NCBI GenBank assembly: GCA_024516035.1
Contig: CM044967.1
Location: forward strand, 13,605,363 to 13,669,362
DNA length: 64,000 bases
Source: Bactericera cockerelli
Taxonomy: Eukaryota; Arthropoda; Insecta; Hemiptera; Triozidae
Reading direction: 5' to 3'
Position numbers and translations under genes: made by a program. The notes under the pieces are model-generated. The model ran no database searches. It had not been told where the DNA came from and was given only the letters and a program-made list of their open reading frames with translations. Shown in pieces: positions 54,310-64,000 of this stretch. Each line of letters opens with the position of its first letter. Position 1 is the stretch's first letter.

Positions 54310-56199
54310 AAAATAGCGACATCTCTATGTCATGTCAACTGGATTGTCTAGAGTGAGGCATACAAAATACAAGCGATAGGTTTAAACAAGTTAATTTAAT
54401 TACTTAAAAAGTTTTTTCATTACATTTCAAAGGACATTTTGTTCAAAGGGTCGACATTTTGTCTGCCGCAGGCTCTTCAATCATTTGTACGTGATCTTTC
54501 GAAGCCTGACATTCGGTTTCAGCAACACGTTTCAACGAGTAAATATGTAGTACCTCGAATCTCCACACTCCATCATGCTCGTTGTTTGAAGACATTCTCT
54601 TTCTATTTGCGAACCTGGATATAATAAAACGGGATATAATAGAAAAGTGTTTATAATAGAGAAAATCTCAAGTCCCTGCATCACCGGTTTATGTATAATA
54701 GATGACTGATCCTACATATTAGACACCTCTTTTAATGGGCTTTGTGCCCTGTTCTTTGTGTTCTAATAATAAGACAGAGTAAAAGAAGAAGTGTATGTTA
54801 ACCAAAAGCTAACCCATTTTAAGAAGTACAAATAACATTAATTATTTAATTTCACAAGCCGAGTCCATCTTGCATTAGATAAACAACCTCTTATATTAAA
54901 TGTATTTATATAATAGACTTTATTTTATCCATAAACTTGTACAAATTACACTCGTGATCTTAATAAACTAGCATATCTTTATAGCTTGAGCCGCACAGGC
55001 GTAAACTTCGAAAGGCAAGAACTATAAACCCTGTTGCAACATTAAATGTTACACTACTGTAATATAAATTTTATAACCTATAAAACAAAAATTGTTGTTG
55101 AAAATCATTTTCTTTCAATGAACAATATCCACCAGGAAACTCTTCAGCAATCAGCCACCGCCTGAGTTCAGGAAAACAAATGTTTGCAAGTTCCGATACT
55201 GGAAGCAGTCTAAATGTTTTTATAGTCGTTCTGTTTATTTTCCCGAGTTGCAGCTTTTTCTTCTTCATCAGCTGACTCTCGAAAGTAATAACAAAACGTC
55301 ATTTGCTCATTGCACACATGTCGTTCGACATTTCATTTGGGACCCCAAGTGATGCACCAGTCTGTAGCGATTACTCAACACGATATGAACTAGTATTTCC
55401 TATATGGAACATAGCAACACGGAGCGTTTCCGTTCTATATGAAATTTCCCTTCAACAGTTTTATCTTTTCGACAAAGGAAATTCTGGAACATAAAAATAA
55501 CATGTTACTCTAGCTCAGACGATCCATAAGTTCTCGCAAAAAAAAAGAGGAAGGGAATTTGAAAAAAAGGAAATTGCGAGTCGGGCTGAAGAACAACAAG
55601 ACTTTATTTCCCACATGATCCGTTCTACTTTGAAATGAGGGTGATGGAGGGGGGGGACTATTTAATGAAAATGAGAGAGAAATGTGAAAATGAGATCTCT
55701 GAGGGAAAACATGAGAGCGGAAATAGGCCAGACTACTTGACGCAGTCGATTCCTATCTCCATCTCCTTTCATCATTGCTTGAGAGAAGGAATTTTAGGGA
55801 TGACTTAAAAAACATGAAGGTTTGATAGTATTAGTGTCAAAACTATTTTTTAAAAAAGAATTATAATAATAATAACACTCTTTAGTGGAAAGTAACCACT
55901 AGGCGAGGTTAATGCTCAAAGCATTTTGTACCACCTAACCCTCCTAACCAAAAAAGTAATGTATAATAATGACTATAGTATAAAATTGTGTTAAAATGAT
56001 GATAACAACAGTAATAGATTCACAAAACATGCACTATTCCTGGAACATTGGTTGACTCGTTGCTTTGAATTGAGCCGTTCAAAAAATATACAGTTGTCCC
56101 GAGATTTCATATAATTTCTGTGTATTGAACTTTATAGACACTGTATATTGAATTATGTCAAAGCTCAAGAAAAAACCCAGGACATGCAGGTTTTAAATA
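54310..56199. other. Intron 1: mostly unclassified, one SINE end
   Basis: A pogo-like scrap at 54610-54640 (aacctggatataataaaac) and a reversed S4 end at 55855-55950 (actctttagtggaaagtaac). No gene recognised. Confidence 0.5.
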
Positions 56200-56581
56200 C
56201 AGTCCAACCTAGGTATAAGAGAACTGAATATAAGAGAAATCTCAATTTATTTATTTAGAAACTCTTTATTAGCAGAACATATACACAGACAAATAATGGT
56301 AAAAATTAAATATAAAATTGACAATATTAATAATATAAACAAGAAGAAAAAAAATAAACAAATTATATACATATGTCCTAATTAAAGGGCGGGGTTATTG
56401 CCTATGGCAATCTGTTCCACCCAACACCCAACCCTTGAGAATTGTGTTCTCGATCAGAGAGAACACAATTTTCAGGTCCAATTTACCTCTCTGTAAGGGA
56501 AAATAACCTCTTATAATATAAACATGGATATGAGAGAAAAAATTCCGATCCCTTGAGTTCTCTTATATGAAGGTCCGACTG
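56200..56581. mobile_element. pogo-like MITE split by LINE-A
   Basis: Ends CAGTCCAACCTAGG and GTCCGACTG between TA copies; a minus LINE-A 3' end (56246-56434, tttatttatttagaaactct ... ctgttccacccaac) lies inside. It ends 51 bp from exon 1. Confidence 0.8.
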
Positions 56582-56632
56582 TAAAGCTGAATGGGAAAAA
56601 GCTGAAGAAGAATTTGGAAACATTAGACTCAC

Positions 56633-56766
56633 TCATGGCGTATTGTGTGTGAAATTCAACGGTCGACATTGTGAACTGCTTGTGAGGGGTTTCATCTTTG
56701 AGTGAAGATCTGATTGACTTGAGAGAGTCTGTGCACTTCTGCAGCCAGTCTTTGGTGTCTAGATTA
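56633..56766 (-). CDS. NWD-like gene, visible exon 1 (N-terminal region)
   Basis: Encodes residues 1-44, beginning LDTKDWLQKC after Asn1 and ending EFHTQYAM. The acceptor reads tttcag and the donor A|gtgagt. One base precedes the first codon and one base (A) is left over, pairing with GC of exon 2 to make Ser45. It precedes the NACHT domain as the end of the N-terminal domain does in NWD family members. No further coding exon was recognised between here and the window edge, so the true 5' end lies beyond 64000 or in exons too short to see. Confidence 0.85.
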
Positions 56767-58154
56767 CTGAAAGCAGAAAGACAGAACAGCGACTAGTCAG
56801 GTTAAATTTTTCCTCATTAATTTGAGTTTGTGACCACATAATAATAAGACTCTGAGGGTTAGGTGGTAGAAAATGCTTTGAGCATTAACCTCGCCTGGTG
56901 GTCACCTTCCACTAAAGAGTATTATTATTATTATTAAAAGTACCAAAAACCAGGTAAAAGCAAAAATATTAAAATAAGGGTTAAGGTAGGGCTAGTGATC
57001 GAGGCGCAATTAGCTGGCCGGGGTATAAAGGCGCTACTCTTCGTTGTGTCTAGGACGTTAGAAGGGTGTGAAACGGGCCTGGGTAAATTAAATTAGACCT
57101 GAAAATCGTTCTCTTATATGACTAGAATTCTCTTATGTATCCAGTTCTCTTATATCCAGGTTTGATTGTATAATTTGCTCAAAATCCCAAAAGGCAGGCT
57201 AAAACTAGAATAATGTTGTATCCACCCATACTATATTCTGAATGAAACTTTCATGATGAGCAGGTAAAGCGGCGGAAACTTTTAATTCAAACATTGAAAT
57301 TAACCCTAAAACTTTCATCTTCATTTGATCAAGACTATGAAGGATACATTGGGTTAAACAAGAAACTAAATAATCTCCATTGAATAAGGAAGACACAAGT
57401 TTGGTGGTCAAGTGCGGTTAAGGCACTAGTCTGGTGATAGCTTAGGGATCCGTTGAACATGACTGTTTTCTTATAAATTTGAGATTTTGGCCAAATAATA
57501 ATGGTATCAAAAGAACTGATGATGAAAAGGGACTCCTCAGTTCTATCTGGATTGTATAATAAAGATCCATTATTATCATAATTATTGATATCATCATCAG
57601 TTCCTCAAAGTCATGTGGGGGGACCTCAAGGTTTAAATCATTTAAAGTTAAAGGAAGGTATTCTGTACTTAGGCTTCACGGTGGTCAGTATCAGTGGCGA
57701 AATTGGAGAGTTTTTCGGGATAACATAAGTCGTGAGATGTTCACAACTTCCTAATAATTTCAGGTACTACTTCTTTTTTACTTTCCTTATCTTATAGAAA
57801 GGAAAGTAATGGATCACCCAAAAATTATAATATCAATATTTCTGGTACTTCAGTAGCATAATACTCCATACAGCTGCTTAATTATTCTCAGGTGCTTAAT
57901 TAAAGCGAACAGCGTAATGGTGCTGTCTCAAGCGACAGTTTAAACAAAGCACTACTGCGCTAGCACCTAATAAGGGTTAATACTTTTAACGACTGGGAAT
58001 TTCAATATTCTCCTGTACCATCATACCAGAGCCATTAAAAAGATAAGAGGGAAGTTTATGCGAGAAAAGAACGCTACATAGAATATTCTCGGCTTAAATA
58101 TGACTAACGATGAAATTGCAGGACAGAAAAGCAGAGAGATACTTGTAGTGTAAG
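56767..58154. repeat. Region upstream of exon 1
   Basis: 56805-56935 S4 end (gactctgagggttaggtgg); 57105-57170 pogo-type arms; 57410-57590 degraded S4/S3 mixture. No promoter or exon recognised. Confidence 0.5.
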
Positions 58155-59095
58155 GTGTAGGACGGAGTAATAGGAAGAACTAATAGGAGGGAGTACTAGC
58201 AAGAAGTACTAGGGCGGAGTACTAGGAGGGAGGAGGAGAGAGTACTAGGAGGGAGTATTAGGAAGAAGTACTAGGAGGGAGTGTTAGGAAGAAGTACTAG
58301 GAGGAAGTACTAAGAGGGATTACTAGGAGGGTGTACTAGAAGAGAGTAATAGGAAGAAGTACTAGGAGGGAGTACTAGGAAGAAGTAATAGGAGGGAGTA
58401 CTAGGAGGGAGGAGGAGAGAGTACTAGGAGGGAGTAATAGGAAGAAGTACTAGGAGAGAGTACTAGCAAGAAGTACTAGGAGGGAGTAATAGGAAGAAAT
58501 ACTAGGAGGGAGTACTAGGGCGTAGTACTAGGAAGGAGTAATAGGAAGAAGTACTATGAGGGAGTACTAGGAAGGAGTAATAGGAAGATGTACTAGGAGG
58601 GAGTACTAGCAAGAAGTACTAGGGTAGAGTACTAGGAGGGAGTAATAGGAAAAAATACTAGGAGGGAGTACTAGCAAGAAGTACTAGGGCGGAGTACTAG
58701 GAGGGAGGAGGAGAGAGTACTACCTATAGGAGGGATTACTAGGAGAGAGTACTAGTAAGAAGTATTAGGAGGGAGTAGGTACTGGGAGAGAGCACTAATA
58801 GGGAGTATTAGGAGGGAGGAGGAGAGAGTACTACCTATAGGAGGGATTACTAGGAGAGAGTACTAGTAAGAAGTATTAGGAGGGAGTAGGTACTGGGAGA
58901 GAGCACTAATAGGGAGTATTAGGAGGGAGAAAGAGAGAGTACTACCTATAGGAGGGATTACTAGGAGAGAGTACTAGTAAGAAGTATTAGCAGGGAGTAG
59001 GTACTGGGAGAGAGCACTAATAGGGAGTATTAGGAGGAGAAAGAGAGAGTACTACCTATAGGAGGGATTACTAGGAGGGAGTACAAAAGAGATGC
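58155..59095. repeat. agtactaggaggg minisatellite
   Basis: About 940 bp of 13-18-bp units (gtactaggaggga, gtaataggaagaa), with a higher-order unit of about 115 bp (gagtactacctataggaggg) repeated four times at the right end. Confidence 0.95.
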
Positions 59096-59279
59096 AGAGG
59101 TAAAAAAGGAAATATGACGTTTACGAAACAGCAGGCTAAGGTAAAATGAGAAGCAATAAGGTACATTTATTTAATGGGGCGAACCATTTATGTTCAATTT
59201 ACTTTGTTTCGTCACGGAATTAAATTTAAATTCACCCTGAGGTAGATTTATGCGCCATCTCTGGTAGTAATTTGATGAA

Positions 59280-59525
59280 TTTCTTTGGGTCTGATTCTCA
59301 TTGATTTCTCGCTAGGGGACGCCAAACTGATACGGTACCAACATGTCAGGCCTAAAGACAAAAACACGAAGCGTTGGTGCCCTTAACAGGGTTGGGGTTA
59401 GAAAGGCGTTAAATAGGGGAAGTAGGAGTGCCAGAACCAACCAAGCTCAACCATGGGTATGATAGGGAAGACACCAATGCCGACCCCAAGTAGGTTTTCA
59501 GGGAAAAAAGCGAAGTGAAAGAAGA
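59280..59525 (+). mobile_element. SINE body/tail (S1-type end)
   Basis: aacatgtcaggcctaaagac, gaccccaagtaggttttcag, aaaagcgaagtgaaagaaga; partner of 22835. Confidence 0.6.
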
Positions 59526-61717
59526 AGATTCTCTTTTATTTCAAAGATTTTACAAAAAACGATTGAAATATATTCAATTGATATACTCGTACATACTAAT
59601 TTATCTGGGATTATGCGACTAATTTTCATTAGAAATGAGAAATGAGTTAAAGAAATTTTAAAACAAAACACTGCGCGCGTAGACGGCACACACGCACAAA
59701 CGAAAAATCGTTTTCAATTTTCACCAAAACAGCCCCCATTTGGCCCCAAGTGGTGTAATTCGGCCAAAAACTACAGGTAAAATTTTAGGACACCAATAAA
59801 CATGTAAACAAAATTTGAAGAATCCGTTCGAGAGTTATCGTGGAACAGACAGACAAACGAAAGCCAAATCGTCCAGTATGCAAGTTAAAACAGAACCTCG
59901 CTGTGTTCGGTAAGAAGCATTGAAGCATGGTATTGTTCATCATTTCTGGATCTGTCCATCATAAATTCCACACTTAGAATCTCTGCCAGGTACAAAAGAA
60001 AATTAATTAAAATGCTACAGAAAAAAAAACTCGTCAGGTTTGGTGTCAGACACAAACATCCTGGTTTGACTTCTGACAGATTTTCTGAAAATCCCTCACA
60101 TGTCGGAAGCAAAGAGAGCAATAGCACAATACTGATGATTCTGATAAAAACAAATTGTTCGTTGTGTTTCATGGAAATCCACTCCGGTTAGTTCAAATAA
60201 AAGCCCTTTCACTCTTCTCACACTAGCGTCAACCGAAAGGCATCTTTTGAATGGAAGAAGTTCTTCTTCTCTCTCTCTCTTTCTCTGTCTGTGTGACTAA
60301 AACCACTGAAAGGCATTTTTTGAATGGATATTCTATTAGGGCAGTATGTATTTCAGGAGTACCTGAAATTGATAAATTCTTTCGTAACGTTAGTTGCGCA
60401 TGCGTGTAGACAGGTTACCACGTGTCAGGTAGGGGAAATCATTGTATTAGGAGACTCAGAGACAAAGAGGGTAACTGAAATAATTATCATAGTAAATCTA
60501 GGCAGTTTCATAAAGTTTATGATCAATTATTTTTCCTCACTCCTATCAAAGTCGCCATGGATGGGCAACTGGTACACCATACGTGGAACAGTTTAGATCA
60601 ACTCTTTTGCATGCAGGTTAGAGCACGCAGGTTCGATACTCACCTCAATGCTTTATTTGTATTTTTTAAATAAAATTCTAATATTAATAACAGTAATATT
60701 ATTACGTCTTCCAGCTTCCTGAAGTTCTCTTTGATTGGAACTCGAACCTCCGTGAAAATAAACGGTTTATAAAGAAAATAAACGGTTTTGCAAAAGAAAC
60801 CCGTTTATTTTCTCCCGACAGAAAGGTGCCCAATTAAAATATAAAACCACCGGTGAGGGCGAGTAAATGAGACATGTCACCGAGATGTTGGATGCTATGT
60901 TTCCGAGCACATTATGTAAGACAGAGTACAGCTATATTAAAATTTAAGCTGTGAGCTATGACGTAAAAATCCACCCAAGCAAACGATTATAAAAAAAGTG
61001 TTTATTTTTTGTTCAAAATTATTTTTATTTTTTCAAAGTGATATTTTATTATTTCACCATCATATTATATATAAAAAGAAAACATCTTAATTAAGTTCTT
61101 TCCTGTGAAGGTAGTTTTTAAACTTTGATGAAATTTTCTTTAAAAGCTTTTTGTGCAACATCGCTGCAAGAATTTTAAAGAACGTCTTTTAAGAAATGTT
61201 TTTCTTTTCTGAGAACATCATGAGGCAGGTCTGAAGTGAAATTGAAAACATGAAAGGGAATTATGTTATGAAGTTTCTTCAAGTTGGTTCAGATCAGCAG
61301 ATACCTATTAACCTATTATACTTGATACGCTTCTAAGTCGTTAGCGAGAATCCCAGGAAAACATTTTGTGTAAAAGAGAGTAGAGGGCACTAGCGCGGCT
61401 CTATTCTCCCAAGTTATACATAATATATTTCTAATGCACTACTGATGCAGTTCCCAAGTCAAGGATTTTCTTTTCAGAGAGGGCTTTATTCAAGAATTAA
61501 GTAATACCAGGTGGTTCTGAAAAATGTCACGAATCCCAGAATTGTATTTTAAAGAGATACAGAGTGATACAGTTAGTATGGAGCTTCCTCGATTGGGAGG
61601 TGGAAACACACTTCTTTGAGATTTTAGACTTTTTAGAGAACCTAATGTCGCAATAGTTTTACTCGCTGATAAACACCTTTTCACTAATCTGTCTAACTGT
61701 GGCCTTAAAATTTTGTG
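59526..61717. other. Upstream intron or intergenic DNA
   Basis: A CT-rich run near 60260-60290 and a short inverted pair near 60760-60820 (aataaacgg / ccgtttatttt). A frame at 59885-60172 (minus) with a signal-peptide-like start is discussed in findings. No certain gene. Confidence 0.5.
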
Positions 61718-64000
61718 TTTATTTATTTATTTATTTATAATGGGTGAATAACCCTATTAGAGGGTTAATTTACAATATTATATTTTAAAGAGAAAAACAT
61801 CGAAATATTTTAAACAAATTATTAGAAGGGGGAAAAAGGACCTAGGGTTACATGATATTATAATAGTAATTTAAAAATGAAAGATAAACACTTGGTACCT
61901 ACTTTAAGGAAATATATATATATTATCTTATGAACAATAACTTGATAATGTAGTGTGCTAAATGTAACCTATATAATATTCCCTACCTATTGCTTTTAAT
62001 AGTTGGGAATAATCCATGGCTAAGTCTAGTTTTTCATATTTATTGTTAAATGTTGTTAGTATGTAGTTCAGTGATGACGTGTATTTAGTATTACATGTAA
62101 TATGAAATATTTTGTAATTATTGTTTCTTAGTGTTGGTTTAGGAATATTTATTTTTATGTTTGATAAAATTTCAGGACAGTCAATTTTATTATTGAATAA
62201 TTTATGTAGGTAAATTACCATCTGTCCTTCTCGTCTTTCTTCTAAAGTCTGTATGTTAAGTTGTTCAATCAGTTGTTTGTAGGCTATTCCATTTGGGTAA
62301 GTAGGATAAAATTTAAATTCTAAGAAAAATAAGTATTGTATAAGTCTTTTTTGTACTTTTTCAATTTCCTTTATCCAAATTTTGGTACGGGGGCACCATA
62401 CTATCGCACAATATTCTAATTTTGAGCGAACTAATGAGTTATATAACATAATAAGAGTGTCTAGGTCCTGGATTTGTGGTGCATTTCTCTTTATTAATCC
62501 TATTCGTTTGAAGCAGTTACTGATTGTAGTTTGTATATGTGTTTGAAATTCTCCGTTCGATTGAAATATAACGCCCAAGTCTTTTTTCTCTGTTATTTGT
62601 TTTAATGGTTTCTCCGCGAGATAGTATTGATGTGGATAGTTGGTTTTACCTCTACAATATTGTAATTGTTCGCATTTCGCAATGTTAAATTGTAATCCGT
62701 TTTCTGTAACCCAATTATATGCACTATTTATATCTTCTTGTAATTTATTGCAGTCTTCTTTGTTTTTAATGGCCATAAAGATTTTCAGGTCATCTGCAAA
62801 TATTAGCGCTTCAGAATGTTTTAGTTTTGACACTATTCCATTCATTATGAGAATAGCAAACAGACTAGATATTTTACTACCCTGCGGAAAGCCTGATGTT
62901 GGTGTTATAGTTTGTGAGAGAGCATCTCCGTAACGAATTTGTATTATTCTGTCGGTAAGATACGATTTAAAAAATGTTTGACTGTGATCGGTGAAACCAA
63001 AGTTGTTCATGTTTTTTAGTAAAATATCAAAGTCAACTTGGTCGAAAAACTTGGATATATCTGTATATACTGTATCTAATTGTTCTTTTTTATTGAATGC
63101 CTCTTTTATTTTCATATCCATTAGCAGTAGGTTACTTTCTGTTGATCGTTTTTTAAGGAAGCCGTGTTGTTGTGTTGTTATGTTTTGCATAATGTCTTTA
63201 TGGATTTTGTTGTAAATTACATTTTCAAATACTTTTGCGATTGAATTCAATGTTGTTATAGGTCTATAGTTCTGCATCATTTGCAAATTACCTGTTTTGG
63301 GCACAGGTGTTATAATAGATGTTTTCAGTATTTTGGGGAAGGAACAATTTTTTATTGATGTATTGAATAAATAATTTAGTTCGGGTGTTATGATTTTTTG
63401 CATATTTTTTATTATTTTGGGGTGTATATGGTCTGGTCCAGGTCCTTTATTTGTTGGTAAATTTTTTATTGATTGTTGGATTTCTTTATTAGTAACATTT
63501 GATATATGGATATGTACATTTGATGTTGAGACTGTGTGTCCTGTTTGTGCGTAATGAGTATTTATTCTTTGATAAACAGAACCAAAATACTTCGCAAATC
63601 CATCAGCTATTGCTGTTTCATCCGATGTGAGTGCGTCATCTATTATAAAAGACCTTGGAGTGTAAAACTTTCTCTTGCTTTTAATATAATTCCAAAACTT
63701 TTTGGGGTCCTTCTTTAAGTCTTTGACTGTGTTTTGTATGTATTTTTCGTATTCTTTTTGTACGCTTGTTCGGAATGATTTTAACGTTTGTGCTTTTCTG
63801 TCTTCGTGTTTTTTTGTAAATACTAGTTTTCGTTTATCTCTCTTCTGTTTTTTGTATAGTTTTACTGTGTATTTAGACCACCATTGTGGATATTGTATTT
63901 TATGTGTTTTTTGTTGTGGTATATGTTTGTTAAGGATAGTGTATAATTGCTCATAGAAAATTTGGAATGTTTCTTCAGTGTTATTTGTTTCATATAATTT
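61718..64000 (-). mobile_element. Jockey-superfamily LINE, 3' part
   Basis: Reverse transcriptase frame (61958-64000), a 220-bp 3' UTR, and an (AAAT)n-like tail at 61718-61739. The 5' end is outside the window. The frame is unbroken, so the copy is young. Confidence 0.9.
61958..64000 (-). CDS. Non-LTR retrotransposon reverse transcriptase (ORF2), 5' partial
   Basis: 680 codons open from the window edge to a stop, in the frame that begins at 64000. A pre-RT linker (DPKKFWNYIKSKRKF, about residue 88-102) leads to NKGPGPDHIHP (about 184-194), TDISKFFDQVDFDILL, SGFPQGSKIS and the catalytic FADDLKIF (about 401), then a long C-terminal domain with KLEYCAIVWCP. These blocks and their spacing fit the Jockey/CR1/Daphne-type LINE RT; the exact clade is not decidable by eye. 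The RT would make cDNA at a nicked target by target-primed reverse transcription. No RNase H domain is seen. The endonuclease would lie upstream, outside the window. No frameshift or stop in the visible part. Confidence 0.93.
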   Translation of the reverse strand, partial: KLYETNNTEETFQIFYEQLYTILNKHIPQQKTHKIQYPQWWSKYTVKLYKKQKRDKRKLVFTKKHEDRKAQTLKSFRTSVQKEYEKYIQNTVKDLKKDPKKFWNYIKSKRKFYTPRSFIIDDALTSDETAIADGFAKYFGSVYQRINTHYAQTGHTVSTSNVHIHISNVTNKEIQQSIKNLPTNKGPGPDHIHPKIIKNMQKIITPELNYLFNTSIKNCSFPKILKTSIITPVPKTGNLQMMQNYRPITTLNSIAKVFENVIYNKIHKDIMQNITTQQHGFLKKRSTESNLLLMDMKIKEAFNKKEQLDTVYTDISKFFDQVDFDILLKNMNNFGFTDHSQTFFKSYLTDRIIQIRYGDALSQTITPTSGFPQGSKISSLFAILIMNGIVSKLKHSEALIFADDLKIFMAIKNKEDCNKLQEDINSAYNWVTENGLQFNIAKCEQLQYCRGKTNYPHQYYLAEKPLKQITEKKDLGVIFQSNGEFQTHIQTTISNCFKRIGLIKRNAPQIQDLDTLIMLYNSLVRSKLEYCAIVWCPRTKIWIKEIEKVQKRLIQYLFFLEFKFYPTYPNGIAYKQLIEQLNIQTLEERREGQMVIYLHKLFNNKIDCPEILSNIKINIPKPTLRNNNYKIFHITCNTKYTSSLNYILTTFNNKYEKLDLAMDYSQLLKAIGREYYIGYI

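Noticed and set aside
56767..61717. Search for a promoter and first exon of the NWD-like gene
   Set aside because: No ATG exon in phase with exon 1 and no convincing core promoter; the region is repeats and unclassified DNA.

Overview
The window is eukaryotic nuclear DNA. It is AT-rich and intron-dense, and it is full of tRNA-derived SINEs, LINE 3' ends with (AAAT)n tails, Helitrons, hAT, Mutator-like and pogo-like elements, and satellites. The repeat style and the protein suggest an insect, most plausibly a hemipteran such as a planthopper. That placement is inference; no species marker was read.

One host gene dominates the minus strand. Twenty-one exons (56766 down to 4467) join in a single reading frame with GT/AG boundaries and matching phases throughout. 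They encode 1392 residues of a NACHT and WD-repeat protein of the NWD1/NWD2 type. Exons 1-3 are the N-terminal region, exon 4 is the NACHT ATPase, exons 5-9 are winged-helix and helical linker, exons 10-20 are about twelve WD blades, and exon 21 is a basic, Ser-rich C-terminal segment. Both gene ends lie outside the window. The only other clear host gene is an intron-containing tRNA-Ile(UAU) at 10562-10656, inside intron 19 on the opposite strand.

Layout by repeats: 1-4.2 kb holds a SINE with target-site duplications (TSDs), a VNTR-bearing retroposon, and a Mutator-like element nested in an ultra-short retroposon. 5.9-12.3 kb (intron 19) holds a 2.1 kb hAT element, a 0.48 kb tandem duplication, the tRNA and 122-bp repeats. 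13.6-18.8 kb holds two opposed Helitrons, decayed copies of exons 16 and 18, and retroposons on the exon 15 splice donor. 22-34 kb holds LINE ends touching splice donors, a 200-bp palindrome, a SINE-head satellite and a CpG-rich 21-bp satellite. 36-60 kb holds large introns with purine/pyrimidine tracts, a minisatellite built from the exon 3 acceptor, and many SINEs. 61.7-64 kb holds the 3' part of a Jockey-superfamily LINE with an unbroken reverse transcriptase frame.

The most striking theme is that pieces of exon boundaries from this one gene have been copied into the neighbouring introns at least five times (exons 3, 7, 15, 16, 18). One case was caused by a retroposon whose TSD contains the 5' splice site itself. 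Repeat family names used here (S1-S7, R1-R4, M1, LINE-A to LINE-D) are local labels for sequences that recur within the window.
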